Source of the DNA: Chitinophagales bacterium
Lineage (GTDB): Bacteria > Bacteroidota > Bacteroidia > Chitinophagales > Saprospiraceae
NCBI GenBank assembly: GCA_013298955.1
Contig: JAAFJT010000002.1
Span: 62,001 to 126,000 of the forward strand
Length of the DNA stretch: 64,000 bases
Direction: 5' to 3'
The notes below the pieces were generated by a model that was not told where the DNA came from, did not search any database, and saw nothing but the letters and a program-made list of their open reading frames with translations. Of this stretch, positions 1-11,000 are shown one piece after another; position 1 is the first letter of the stretch, and the number at the start of each line of letters is the position of its first letter. The position numbers were made by a program, and so were the translations under genes.

Positions 1-577
1 AAGTTTTCAGATGGAATTCACTCAGTAACGGAAAATCAACTGAATTCCACCTGAAAAATGAGGTGAATTACCTTAATAGGTGTGTCTCGTTTTTTACAAA
101 AATTCACTATACTTTTGTATCAAAATTTGCAATCGAATGATTTGTATTGGAGTTCAAATGAAAGTAGGGTGAATAATATATTAAAATATTTTTTTTACAT
201 AAAAAATAATCATGTGTTAGTTAATTGTATTATTAAAAATGTTGTGATGGAATAGTTTGAAAGTTAAGGTTTTAACAAGGATTTTTTTTGTAAGAACCAT
301 GTTAAAACCTTTTTAAACCATTCATGCGCAAAAACGACCATTGATTATGTTGTTGAAACGATTAAGCATACATTGAATTACATTTGTAGATGTAATTTAT
401 TTGTATCAAAGTTAAAAAATGGATGAAAATAATATATTAAAATATTTATTTTACATAAAAAATAATAATATGTTAATATATTTTGATTTAAAAAAACGCA
501 TAATTTTAATTGTGTATATAAATAAGGTCTTCGCCTAAAACCTATTTTAAACAGAGGGCAAATTTACATTTTACAAC
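1..577. other. AT-rich intergenic region with a 39-bp direct repeat
   Basis: I see no convincing gene here. A 39-bp AT-rich block at 172-210 recurs at 428-466 with one mismatch (256 bp apart). The stretch around 240-420 resembles the regions upstream of the genes at 1664 and 4318 (shared words such as GTTAAGGTTTTAAC and AACGATTAAGCATA), including a -7-like box at 379-386. It looks like a degenerate copy of that promoter module. Confidence 0.6.
379..386 (+). promoter_or_regulatory. Putative Bacteroidota -7 box (TACATTTG)
   Basis: The sequence matches the Bacteroidota consensus TAnnTTTG and lies in the first of three related upstream modules (the others are at 1582 and 4236). It would drive the small gene at 578 with a long leader. 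No clear -33 TTTG is seen at the usual spacing, so this is tentative. Confidence 0.35.
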
Positions 578-742
578 ATGGCTGAAAAATTCAGAGACGG
601 CAACAGCAACAAAAATGAAAAAAACTTTGAAAAAAGTGCTGAAGCCCTCAACAAGCAAAAAGCAGAACAGGCGGCTCTTAAAAAAGCAAAAGAGGAGGCT
701 GAAAAATTAAAAAAGCAGATTCCTCCGAAGAAATCAAAGTAA
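578..742 (+). CDS. Small Lys/Glu-rich hypothetical protein (54 aa)
   Basis: An ATG-initiated 54-residue frame begins MAEKFRDGN and ends KKSK. It is dominated by Lys, Glu and Ala, with heptad-like spacing around residues 15-47 that suggests one amphipathic helix or coiled coil. It has no signal peptide and no Cys. I do not recognise a family. It lies about 150 bp upstream of the exported Cys-rich gene at 899, on the same strand. The strongly biased, ordered composition argues for a real small protein, but length alone cannot exclude chance. Confidence 0.45.
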   Translation: MAEKFRDGNSNKNEKNFEKSAEALNKQKAEQAALKKAKEEAEKLKKQIPPKKSK

Positions 743-898
743 CGGCTTCGCCAGCTACGATGTTTGACGGCAAGATAGACAAGTTCAAACGGGTCCGATT
801 TACAGAAATGGAACCTTATTAGGAAGATGCTTGCCATAAAAGGCACTTCTAAAAAGTGCAAATTCAAATTTTTAGTAATCAAATTTTCAAATTCAATT

Positions 899-1303
899 AT
901 GAAAAAGGTTTTTTTAAGCTTAGTTGCTCTTATTTTGCTTGCATCTTTTGCAGCACCAGTACAACATCCATTGACATGCGATAGTACCCTGTGTAAAACA
1001 GGGCATCATGGACACGTTCAATCTGGTAATATTTACAAGAATGGCAACCTTATCGAAAGTATTATGGCACCTGCATCTGTCGAATGCGACCATGTTGACC
1101 ACGTAGGTGTAAAAGACGGTTTAGATAGATGCGCCAATTGCAATCGTTCCGAAAAGGGCTTTTCTATCTACCAATGCAGAGGATGTAACTTTATTGGATG
1201 TTTTAAATTGAGTTATGTTGGTAAAAGCAGTGGTTGTTGGACAGCAAGTAGATGCCCAAGATGCAATAAATTGAATGATTACAAGATGCTTGGTACTTTG
1301 TAA
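899..1303 (+). CDS. Exported Cys-rich putative zinc-ribbon protein (134 aa)
   Basis: I chose the ATG at 899 because it gives a classic signal peptide (MKKVFLSLVALILLASFAAP). The longer in-frame start at 827 would bury it. The mature part has paired cysteines, CANC near residue 79, CRGC near 94 and CPRC near 122, plus several histidines. The spacing resembles a double zinc ribbon or treble clef, here in an exported protein. No known family is recognised. The role could be metal binding in the periplasm or at the surface, which is inference from the Cys/His pattern only. Confidence 0.6.
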   Translation: MKKVFLSLVALILLASFAAPVQHPLTCDSTLCKTGHHGHVQSGNIYKNGNLIESIMAPASVECDHVDHVGVKDGLDRCANCNRSEKGFSIYQCRGCNFIGCFKLSYVGKSSGCWTASRCPRCNKLNDYKMLGTL

Positions 1304-1374
1304 TCACAAGTGTATTGTGCAAACTTGTTACTTGTTTATGGCAACAGGGAAGTAACAAAGCGTCCATGTCGTTA

Positions 1375-1446
1375 GACTTTAAAGCGTTTAAATTGGTTTG
1401 CAGCGTGTGTAAACTCTTTAGAAACCAGTTTAAACGCTTCAAAGTC
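1375..1446. repeat. Long imperfect hairpin (25-nt arms)
   Basis: The left arm 1375-1399 (GACTTTAAAGCG...) pairs with the right arm 1422-1446 (...CGCTTCAAAGTC) with two mismatches and a 22-nt loop. There is no U-tract. It could act as an mRNA 3' stabiliser, a terminator without U-run, or a small mobile palindrome; the sequence does not decide between these. Confidence 0.6.
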
Positions 1447-1581
1447 ATCCGTTTCATCTGTATTCCAATTGGGAAGCTCATCTTTCTGACATGTAGTAAA
1501 TTTTTTTTTCAACCATTAAGACCACTCATTGCTTAAAACGACTATTGGTTATTCTGTGAAACGATTAAACATATATATAAT

Positions 1582-1589
1582 TATATTTG
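1582..1589 (+). promoter_or_regulatory. Bacteroidota -7 box (TATATTTG) for the 1664 operon
   Basis: This is a perfect TAnnTTTG match ending 75 nt before the ATG at 1664. The same arrangement, with identical 75-nt spacing, is found upstream of the gene at 4318. The surrounding sequence (GCATTGTAATT, AAATCAATTATTTGAACATAA) is shared as well. Confidence 0.55.
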
Positions 1590-1663
1590 CATTGTAATTT
1601 ATTTTAAATCAATTATTTGAACATAATAATATTTAGTAATTTATTTTAAACCGCATTAAAATT

Positions 1664-2122
1664 ATGAAACGTTTACTCAAAACGGGTTTGTTTTTATCCA
1701 TGATTTCAGTCTGCCGTGCGCAAACGGTCATGCCAACGGTTGTGAACAGTTTGGGCAATCAATTCACCGTTCAAGCGACCACCTTTGAAATATCGGTTGG
1801 CGAAAGCGTCATTACGACTTTGCAAAGTAATAATGGCACTGTGACACAAGGTTTCCTACAACCAACTTACGCATTGCCAAATGCAGTAACGGAATTGGAA
1901 CAACGTAAAATACGTATTTTTCCCAATCCTGCAACCGATTATTTGTATTTGGAAGGCTATATCCAAATTTCGCATTACAGTATTCTTTCCATGGCGGGTG
2001 AAATCATCAAATGTGATAGCGGCAAAAGCATTTTCATTGAAGACATTGCGGCAGGCGCGTATATTTTAATGATTTGGGATAAAAACAATATTTCGTACAC
2101 CCATAAATTTATCAAATTTTAA
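1664..2122 (+). CDS. T9SS type A sorting domain-containing secreted protein
   Basis: A 152-residue secreted protein. The signal peptide covers residues 1-20, with the unusual cleavage region SVCRAQT. A short N-terminal beta domain (about 25-70) carries the motif SVGESVITTL, seen in many small T9SS cargo proteins. The C-terminal sorting domain (about 82-152) has the diagnostic IFPNPATD motif and ends in KFIKF. It is predicted to be exported by Sec, moved across the outer membrane by T9SS and anchored or released. The gene for the fibre-like protein starts 15 bp downstream, so the two probably form an operon. The first 20 residues are almost the same as those of the 4318 protein. Confidence 0.8.
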   Translation: MKRLLKTGLFLSMISVCRAQTVMPTVVNSLGNQFTVQATTFEISVGESVITTLQSNNGTVTQGFLQPTYALPNAVTELEQRKIRIFPNPATDYLYLEGYIQISHYSILSMAGEIIKCDSGKSIFIEDIAAGAYILMIWDKNNISYTHKFIKF

Positions 2123-2137
2123 AAAATTATAATCAGT

Positions 2138-4066
2138 ATGAAAAAATTACTAACCATTGGATGGTTGTTATGCACATTAAATGCAATTGCACAAGTGCCA
2201 CAACTCATTAATTATCAAGGCGTTGCGAGAGATAATGTAGGAAATCCTGTAGCGAATGCGACGATTGCATTGCGTTTGAGCCTTTTAGAAAACACGCCGA
2301 CAGGTACAGAAATTTATCGGGAAAGTTTTTTAAATGTGGTAACGAATCGTTTTGGATTGTTTAATATTCGTATTGGCGGTGGGACGGTTGAATCAGGCAA
2401 TTTTTCAACAATTGACTGGACACGGAATTCCAAATGGTTGAAAACAGCGATTGATATGGGCGGAAGCGGTTCTAATTTTGTAGCGGCGGGTACGCCTTCT
2501 CAATTTGTAGCTGTGCCGTTTGCGTTAATGGCTCAAAAAGCGATGGTTGCGTCTAATATGTCTATTCACGATTTAACCGATGTGGATACCATTGGTAGAA
2601 GTGTTGGTCAATTTTTGGGTTGGGACGGCACGCAATGGAAACCGATGATCTTACCGTCGGGCAATAGTTACACGTCAGGTACAGGGATTCAAATGGCGAA
2701 TGGCATTATTAGCAATACAGGCGATTTGAGCAATACCAATGAAATTCAATCCCTTAGCATGTCGGGTAATACGCTTTCGTTAAGCAATGGCGGTGGAAAT
2801 GTGACGTTGCCAACGGGGATTACTTACACCGCAGGTACAGGCGTTCAACTCTCGAATGGCATTATTAGTAATACAGGCGATTTGAGCAATACCAATGAAA
2901 TTCAATCCCTTAGCATGTCGGGCAATACGCTTTCGTTGAGCAATGGCGGCGGAAATGTGACGTTGCCAACGGGAACCACTTACACCGCAGGCACAGGCAT
3001 TGGTATCAATAATGGCGTGATTTCCAATACCGCACCCAATCAAACCGTCGCGCTGACCGCAGGCGCGGGCATACAAGTGACGGGTACGCATCCCAATTTT
3101 ACGATAACGAATACAACTTCACCGATTCCAGTAATCAGTAGTACGAGTTATAACACGGTTGCATTGAATAGTGCTTCGCTCATTAAGGTAGAAGGTACGG
3201 TTGTATTTTCGAGCGATTTCAGTCGCTTGTCATCTGCTGTTAGTCCTGTGATTTTAGGCGGCGGCACTTTTGAAGGAAGTGGGACGCAAGTGATTTCGGT
3301 ACCCAATAATACCACTTTTAAAAATATCAAATTTAAAAATATTACAATAGAAGGTTCTTCTATTTTGTTTGAAAACTGCACTTTTGAAGGTACTTGTCCC
3401 AAATTAGGTTGGGATGCCAACTTTATAAGTTGTTCTTTCAATAGCATGACGACAGGTTCTCTGTCCCGATTGGGCTTTATTCAAAATTCTAAATTAAGCA
3501 GTTGTACGATACCGCGCGTTGCAGGCATTTTAGGGAGCGAATTATCCGATTGCACGATTGGTAATGGAGACCTTAATCAAAATCAAATGAGCCGTTTGAT
3601 GGATAATTCCTATATCGGTACTTCAACCATTTATTTGCTTCAAGCGGATTGTATTGTAAGTGGCAATAAATTTAGTAATTCTAAACTTCAAGTAGGTTCT
3701 CTTAATAGTACCCCGAATTTTGTTTCAATAAACAATAATGTTTTTAATAATATAAAAACGGGTGAAACAGAGGCAATTAACTTAAATATGGCAAATCCAG
3801 CTTATAAACGATGGCTCATTCATAATAATATTTTTTTTATGCAAAATACGACTCCTCAAAGTCTTCAACTGAGCAATAGCGATGGTAGTCCTACGGGTTT
3901 GGCAGTTGTCAGTATCATGGGCAATGCTTTTATGAAAGGAGTACGGAGTATTTTTTATAATTCCAATGCTCGTGCTTTAATTCAAAATAATTCTACTCAA
4001 GAAACCAGTTTAGGAGTCGGCGGGTCATCGGGTAATTTGCAAGTGGGTACTAATTTTTCTTTTTAA
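2138..4066 (+). CDS. Secreted fibre-like / parallel beta-helix protein with 52-aa tandem repeats
   Basis: A 642-residue protein with a signal peptide (residues 1-19). Residues 20-140 match a common Bacteroidota N-terminal domain (PQLINYQGVARD motif) that often precedes collagen-like or tail-fibre-like regions. Residues 178-281 hold two nearly identical 52-residue repeats (YT.GTG...NGIISNTGDL), with a third partial copy after that. The C-terminal half (about 350-642) is Asn/Ser/Thr-rich with regularly spaced FENCTFEG-like rungs, suggesting a right-handed beta-helix. I see no clear T9SS sorting domain at the C-terminus (it ends VGTNFSF). It may be a surface fibre encoded with the cargo protein 15 bp upstream. 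The exact function is unknown. Confidence 0.7.
   Translation: MKKLLTIGWLLCTLNAIAQVPQLINYQGVARDNVGNPVANATIALRLSLLENTPTGTEIYRESFLNVVTNRFGLFNIRIGGGTVESGNFSTIDWTRNSKWLKTAIDMGGSGSNFVAAGTPSQFVAVPFALMAQKAMVASNMSIHDLTDVDTIGRSVGQFLGWDGTQWKPMILPSGNSYTSGTGIQMANGIISNTGDLSNTNEIQSLSMSGNTLSLSNGGGNVTLPTGITYTAGTGVQLSNGIISNTGDLSNTNEIQSLSMSGNTLSLSNGGGNVTLPTGTTYTAGTGIGINNGVISNTAPNQTVALTAGAGIQVTGTHPNFTITNTTSPIPVISSTSYNTVALNSASLIKVEGTVVFSSDFSRLSSAVSPVILGGGTFEGSGTQVISVPNNTTFKNIKFKNITIEGSSILFENCTFEGTCPKLGWDANFISCSFNSMTTGSLSRLGFIQNSKLSSCTIPRVAGILGSELSDCTIGNGDLNQNQMSRLMDNSYIGTSTIYLLQADCIVSGNKFSNSKLQVGSLNSTPNFVSINNNVFNNIKTGETEAINLNMANPAYKRWLIHNNIFFMQNTTPQSLQLSNSDGSPTGLAVVSIMGNAFMKGVRSIFYNSNARALIQNNSTQETSLGVGGSSGNLQVGTNFSF
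2669..2980 (+). repeat. Two 156-bp in-frame tandem repeats
   Basis: Units 2669-2824 and 2825-2980 are almost identical at the DNA level and encode residues 178-229 and 230-281 of the fibre-like protein. A third, partial unit continues to about 3020. The near-identity suggests recent duplication and potential for length variation by slipped recombination. Confidence 0.85.
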
Positions 4067-4235
4067 GCGAAAGAACATGTTGTAATTGAATGGTTTAGAG
4101 TTAAGATTTTAACATCAGATTGATTAGAGTATGGTGTTAAAATCTTTTTTCAACCATTTAGAGATGTTTTAAGACCACTCATTGCTTAAAACAACCATTC
4201 GTTATTTTATTCAAACAATTAAGTATATATAAAAT

Positions 4236-4243
4236 TACTTTTG
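4236..4243 (+). promoter_or_regulatory. Bacteroidota -7 box (TACTTTTG) for the 4318 operon
   Basis: This is a TAnnTTTG match ending 75 nt upstream of the ATG at 4318, the same spacing as the box at 1582. The flanking region 4153-4317 is a diverged copy of 1508-1660. Together with the shared signal peptides this points to duplication of a promoter plus export-signal cassette. Confidence 0.55.
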
Positions 4244-4317
4244 CATTGTAATTAATTTTAAATCAATTATTTGAACATAACAATATTTATCAACTTATTT
4301 CAAACCATCTTAAAAGA

Positions 4318-5061
4318 ATGAAATTTTTACTAAAAACGAGTTTGTTTTTATCCATGATTTCGGTCTGCCGTGCGCAAACGCAATACAGCATTTCTTATGA
4401 TGCGAATGTTTGCGGGACGCAGTACGATTGTACAACAGGCGTTTATCGAAATCCCTATTTTTATGACGGCAATAATATCAACGTTTCTGCGGCGATTCAA
4501 GGGAATTTAGTGACTTTTAAAATTCGAAAATGTGATGGGAGCGCGTTTATTTCCAATGGCGTTTTCAATTTTCGGACAGAAGACCGTCGTTGTGTTCCTG
4601 CGAATGAAGCATGGGGTAATTTAGTCGGTGGCAGTTTTCAAATAGGCGATACGGTGCTTATTGCGTCGGCTCTTTTGCCTGCTGATTTTACAACAGGTAC
4701 TCGAACGTACTACGGATTGCTTGAATCGCAAAGTACTCAGCCTAATTTGCACTACATTACGGATCGTATCACGATTCGTGTCAACGCAATGAACACTGAA
4801 CAAATCGTTGATAATCAACAAGTTAAAATATTTCCAAATCCAACAAATGGTCGCTTTACCTTAGAATTTTCGGGTGAAAACGAACCTCAATTGCAAGTTC
4901 AAATTTTGAATGTAATGGGACAAGTGATGATTCGGCAATCGCTTGATTTTTCAAGTGGCTTTGTTTCACACCTATTTAATGTATCGCAATTGCCAAAAGG
5001 AACTTATTTTCTGCAAATTATTAACAAACAAAAAGTGTTTCAAAAATCATTAACCCTTTAA
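4318..5061 (+). CDS. T9SS type A sorting domain-containing secreted protein
   Basis: A 247-residue secreted protein. The signal peptide (1-20) differs from that of the 1664 protein at only a few positions. Residues about 22-155 form a Cys-containing domain (VCGT, GNNI, DFTTGTRTYY) that is also the N-terminal domain of the giant protein encoded 11 bp downstream. Residues about 168-247 are a type A sorting domain (IFPNPTNGRFTLEF; ends QKSLTL). It is likely an exported, T9SS-dependent surface protein. Sharing its domain with the co-transcribed CHAP protein suggests a common ligand or partner, which is inference. It probably forms an operon with that gene. Confidence 0.8.
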   Translation: MKFLLKTSLFLSMISVCRAQTQYSISYDANVCGTQYDCTTGVYRNPYFYDGNNINVSAAIQGNLVTFKIRKCDGSAFISNGVFNFRTEDRRCVPANEAWGNLVGGSFQIGDTVLIASALLPADFTTGTRTYYGLLESQSTQPNLHYITDRITIRVNAMNTEQIVDNQQVKIFPNPTNGRFTLEFSGENEPQLQVQILNVMGQVMIRQSLDFSSGFVSHLFNVSQLPKGTYFLQIINKQKVFQKSLTL

Positions 5062-5072
5062 AAATTTAAAAA

Positions 5073-8000
5073 ATGAAAAAATTTATACTTCCTATTTTAT
5101 TGATATTCAGCCAGTTAGCATTGATAGGACAGACGACAACGACAACTTATGAAATTATCAACTTTGTGAGTGTTTGTGGTACGGATGTCAATTGTTCTAT
5201 CATTGGAGCTTGTACAGGTGTGCGGCACCTTTACGAAGGAAATAACATTAAACTTACAAGTGCTTCAATTTCTGGTAGAACGTTAAATGTGGCTGTTTCT
5301 AAGTGCACGAGTGGTTCTACTTTTGCAAATGATGGTGCTATTGGTTTTCGGGAAAACACTTGTGATTGTTTTACTAATAACTTAGTAATGACTCCTTCAA
5401 CATATTCAAGCGGTGTTACTACTTTTAATGTTGCGGGAACACTACCAACTGATTTTACAACGGGTGATAGAACCTATTATATTATGATAGACCCCGAAAA
5501 TTCTACTCAGTTTTTTCGTACAGGTGGTGTGAAGGTTCGAGCAACCACTACAACATCAGGCGGCGGTGGGACTGTACCTGCAATACCAACTATAACAGCA
5601 AGGACAGGAACGAATACAGGCGAAATTGATTTAGATTGGAACGCAGTTAGCGGAGCAACTTATTACCATTTGTACAATGAAAATGGTGTTTCGGTACCAA
5701 ATGGCTCAAACCTTACAGGAACAAGTCTAACACGCACAAGTTTATCGGGGCAACATTGTTATAAATTAAAAGCGTGTAATGCGGCTGGATGTTCCAATTT
5801 GTCTAACGCAAGTTGTGCTACCGCAAGAACTAATAGTGGTGGTGGTTGTACAACACCTTTAACACCAACATCGCTTAATGCCGTAACTGCTGCAAGTGAT
5901 GGCGCGATTACGCTTTCTTGGTCAGGGACTGCCAATAGTTTTGATATTGAGGTGGATGGGAATATTACAGAAACAGCTACGAGTTCACCAAAAATGATTA
6001 GTGGATTGATTCCTGGTTCTCGTTACTGTTTTAGAATACGAGGCAATAATGGAGCAACTTGTCTTTCTGGATGGTCAAGTCAAGATTGTGCAGATGCAGG
6101 GAGTAATAGCGGTGGCGGAAATACACTGACTGTAAACCCTACCGAAATATCATTACCCAGTACAGCTGGACAACAATTAAGTGTTAATGTTGATGGGAAT
6201 GTTACTTGGGAAGTTACTGGGGCTTGTAATTGGTTGACTATCACCCTTTTAAATGGTTATTTTACAGTAAGTGCTAATTCCAATAATACTGCTGTATCAT
6301 CTCGCTCATGTAGATTAACGGTTTCTGGTGGCAATCTTACTCGAACTGTTGATGTAACGCAAGACGGAGCTACTGTCACGCCGACATACACGGTTTCGGT
6401 AACAAGTGGAAATGGAGGAACTGCATCCGTCAATGGCAATAATTCGGCTATTTTTAATGCAGGTGTAACAGCTACAGTTATAGCTTCGCCTGATGCGGGA
6501 TACCGTTTTCAAGGTTGGTATGCGAATGGTTCGTTAGTCAGTTCTAATCAAAGTTATCCTTTCACAGTCAATAGCGATAGGGATTTGGAAGCAAGATTTG
6601 CTCAAAATGTAGCTAATACTGTTCAAACGCCTCTTATTTCGCCATCACCGCAATCATTTAGAAATAGTGTATCTGTTAGTATCAGTTGCTCTACGTCTGG
6701 TGCTACTATTCACTATACTACAGATGGTTCCACACCTACGATTAATTCTAATACTTATACAAATGCTTTTTCTGTAGCCGTTACTACAACCGTTAGAGCA
6801 ATTGGTGTAAAAAGCAGTTGGAGTAATAGCCAAATAGCAGAAACGGTTTTTACAAAAGAGGGACCAATTGTACTTTCTAATTGCGATAATTGTAATCGTT
6901 TGACTTCTTCTTTTACGATACCTCGTCAAGGAGCAATTCATGTAAGTCGTCGTGTCACCTATCAATGGGAACATGAGTTAGGAAGGAATATTGATTATTA
7001 CAGGTTAATGACCTATCAGAATGGACAACAAGTTTATTCAAGTAGCAATATTTATAATGTAACAGGTCAATCAGTAGTTCAACATACTGCACCCGTGTTA
7101 GAATACAATACAAATTACACTTGGAAAGTCATTGCATTTGCCAGCAATGGAGACCAAATAGGTTGTTTTGAAAAAACATTTACCACTTACGCAGAGCCCC
7201 GTATTATTTCTGATGTAGCTTGTGACCCCAACGACAGGCACACAGATTTTGGTACTGCTTTGGGAAGTTTCAATAATGTAGTTATTTTTAAAAACGGTTC
7301 GTGTATCACTAAGAATAACTCATTAATCTATTATCCGTATGGTTATCATGTTTCACAGTATGGTTATCCGTATGGCTGGCAGTGTACAGAATATGCGTTT
7401 AGGTATTATCAACAGATCTATAATATGAACGTAAGCGGAGGCAATGGACGAGATTATTATAAGGTAACAAATACCAGACAAGGATTCAAACAATACAAAA
7501 ATGGATACACAAAAGTTCCTCCAAAAGCTGGTGACATTATTTCATTTGATGCTTTTGATAAAGATGGTCGTATCAATGAACTTGGACATGTAGCAATTGT
7601 GAGGGAAGTTACCTCTAATACAGTATATTTAGCACAGCAGAATTTTGGGGATAATATTAATGCTCATCTTAATTATGCGTTAAGTTTAACAAAAGATGCG
7701 CACGACAATTATCATGTAAAAAATATTTTAGCTGGTACGCTCGGATGGATTCGAGCAGAACCCACTTTAATTGCTCCTGGTGATGAATCCTCTATTGAAA
7801 CCATCAATACAACAACACCTATTTTTCAGTGGGAAAAGCATGAGAATATAAAAGGGTACACGATTAACATTGCTCAAAAAAATGAAGCAACTGGGTGTTA
7901 CACGATTATCAATGGTGGCACGGTCGAGATTATAGGTAATAATGTGGGTGCTGCAACCTTTCCACAACTATCTCCCAATACTACCTACAAGTGGCGTGTT

Positions 8001-11000
8001 TCAGCCCACTTTCATAATGGTGCGTCCGTAGTAAGTCGCCCTAATTATTTCAAAGTGTCAAACAATCCTACAGGGGCGAATAGTAGTAGCGGGAATATTT
8101 CTCAAGCTGACCGTCGTTCTAATTTTAGTGTTGTAGCTTTAGGGTCGAAATTATCAGGGGCAATGGTAAGCGTCAAATCAGACTCTGATGCTGAATGGCA
8201 ACCCATTGGAAATACAGATGAAGCAGGTATTTTAACATTTGATTTGTCTAACTCGTTTAATTTAGGAGATAGTCTGATGATAGTTTCGCAAACCTATCCA
8301 ACTATAAAAATGACTATTGATAACACCATCTTGCAAAATGGTCGAGTTTGTATCCCTAATTTACAGAACGAAATATTAAATGGTATTATTAGACCATTTA
8401 TTAGTACAGTTAGCCATTCAAATATAACAACTGTACCTAATATTAATCTTAAAATTAGCGCGACTGGCATGACTGGATACTATTTGGGTAGGATTGAAGG
8501 TGATTCAATAGTGACTTATTCTAACCAAGATACCATTATAAATGTAGATAATCTGGAAGTTGGTACTAATTATTTGAATTTCACTATATTCAATAATACA
8601 GATACCATTTTTTTGCATAAGCAGATTTTTTACGTGCCTGATGCCACTTTACGTCAAACGATTCAGATTCAGAACCCATATAGAACTCCAATTCAATTGT
8701 ATGTGGATGATGAATTTTATAAAACGCTGAATGGAACTGAAAATGTGGTTATTATGAAAGGTCAAAGTTTATTGAAGTTCGTTGGAAAAGGTTACAAAGA
8801 TAAAATCGTCGAAATAGATTCTACGATTTCCTCTATTGTTTTGCAAATGGAAGGTAGAACTGCAAGTAATTTGAATGTGAACGTAAACCTAAATCAGAAT
8901 GAACTTCAATTTGTTGGTGGATATACGGTATTAAAAAGCCATACTTCAGCTGCGGTGAATGTGTTGCGAGACAGAAGAAATTTTGCAAATATTAATTTGT
9001 TACCAATCTCAGAGACAGTACAAATTATCAAAAATGTTGCAAATTCCGATACATTAATGCTCTTATCAGCTATTGACGAGCCGAAAAATTACCAACTGGA
9101 TAGTTTATATCTTTTGACGACGAAAGTAGGTGGCGTATATGAAAAGATTTTTTTTCAATATTTTAGCAATAATTATCTTTTTGATACAATCACTCAAAAA
9201 TTGAGTTGCTTTGGAATTTCAACTCCAAATATATCATTCACATTAATGCAACGCCAAAAACCTATCCGCAATGCTACTAATTTACGAGTGCATCAATCCG
9301 AAACATTGACCATTGCCTTAAGCGATTTGTTCAAAGACCCCGATTTGTTACCGAATGACATGACATACACGCCCATAACCAATGCGAATTTTGATTTTAC
9401 AATTGCAGGTGATAGTATTCGGATTCGACACAAAACATGTCAAACAGGCAATTTAACGTTCCGTATCCGTGCGGAACATGATAAATTAGGGGTTGAAGAT
9501 GATTTTCAAATCCAAGTTACGCCATTGACATTGACGGCTGTGCCAACACCTGTAAAATGTTACCATACTGCAACAGGTAAAATCTTCGCTCAAATCAACA
9601 GTACACAACCATTATTATATAACTATTTTTGGAACAATCAAATACGTATTCAAAATAATGACAGTATTGTAAAAGGCAATTACCTTGTAACCGTAACCGA
9701 TGCGAACAATTGTACCATAACGAGCAGCGCATTCGTCACAGAACCGAGTGATATTGTCACAGCGTACAATGTCGTAGGCACTTCGTGTCATGTTTCAAAC
9801 GGCAATCGCCTTGACGGTCGCGCAACCACAACGGTAACGGGCGGTGTAGGCAATTACAGTTATCAGTGGAATCAAGGGCAAATCGTAGCTAATCCGAATA
9901 ATTTACGGGCGGGCGAGCATTTGTTAATCGTAAAAGATGGCAATGGCTGTGCCGATTCGACGCGTATCATCGTGCCACAACCCGACTCCTTAAAAACGAC
10001 ATTTATCAGCACGATTCCAGAGAATTGCGACGGGCGCGATGGCAGAACCATCATTTCAACCATTGGCGGAACGCCTCAATATAATTACCGTTGGAGCAAT
10101 AACGAGACAACTTACGCCCCAACAGGACTTGCACGCGGCGCGAATCAAGTGACTGTAACGGATATACGCGGCTGTACGCAATTTGCGCAAGTATCCATTC
10201 CATTCAACGACCAATTGAAAATTGATACCATTCGACAAACGGCGTTACCATGTTTTGGTGACAGAACCGCAACCGCAACCGCAATTACATCAGGCGCGTC
10301 GAACATGACGTATGTATGGAGCAATGGAGGACGAACTGCGGCAATTTCGGGTTTGAACGTGGGTGCATATACAGTGACTGTAACAACTCCTGCGGGTTGT
10401 TCGCGCACCAAAAGCGTTACGATTACGCAACCAACGCAATTGAGCATTGATTCGATTTTGAAAAATTCATCACCTTGCATTCCGAAAAGTGGAACGGCTC
10501 ATGCTTTTGTATCGGGCGGCGTTGCGCCTTATCGGTACGATTGGAGTAGTGGACAAGCGTTGCCTATTGCCGTTAATTTAGTTTCAAACAATTATGTGGT
10601 AACAGTTACCGACGCTAACAATTGTCGCACGTCCCAAACGGTGCCAATGACGGTTATGCCCGAGCTTTTAGCGACTACAACGACCACAATGGTACGCTGT
10701 TTTGGAGAAAAAAATGGTAGTGCTTCCGTTGTGAATGTGTCGGGCGGCAATGGCGCACCTTATCGTTATTCAATGGACGGAACAAACTTTGTGGCGCAAT
10801 CTCGTTTTGATAGTTTGTCCGCAGGCGCGTACACGATGACGATTCAAGATGTAAATGGTTGTAAATCAATTCGTTCTGCAATCGTTCAACAACCTGCTAA
10901 AATAGATGTGGATTTGGACAATGTTGTAAAAATATTGTTAGGCGATTCGGTGCAAGTGTTTCCGAGAACAACGGCGCGTCCAGAATTCAAAGTGAGCATT

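Larger units (their letters stand above)
1304..1663. other. Intergenic region with two hairpins and a promoter module
   Basis: No credible gene is seen; short frames here run through the hairpins. A 25-nt inverted repeat (1375-1399 with 1422-1446, two mismatches) and a smaller stem (1325-1333 with 1350-1358) follow the Cys-rich gene. From about 1508 to 1660 the sequence is closely similar to 4153-4317, the upstream region of the next T9SS cargo gene. Confidence 0.6.

Noticed and set aside
1315-1536. 73-codon plus-strand frame
   Set aside because: It runs through both arms of a 25-nt inverted repeat and into the promoter module; composition is not protein-like.
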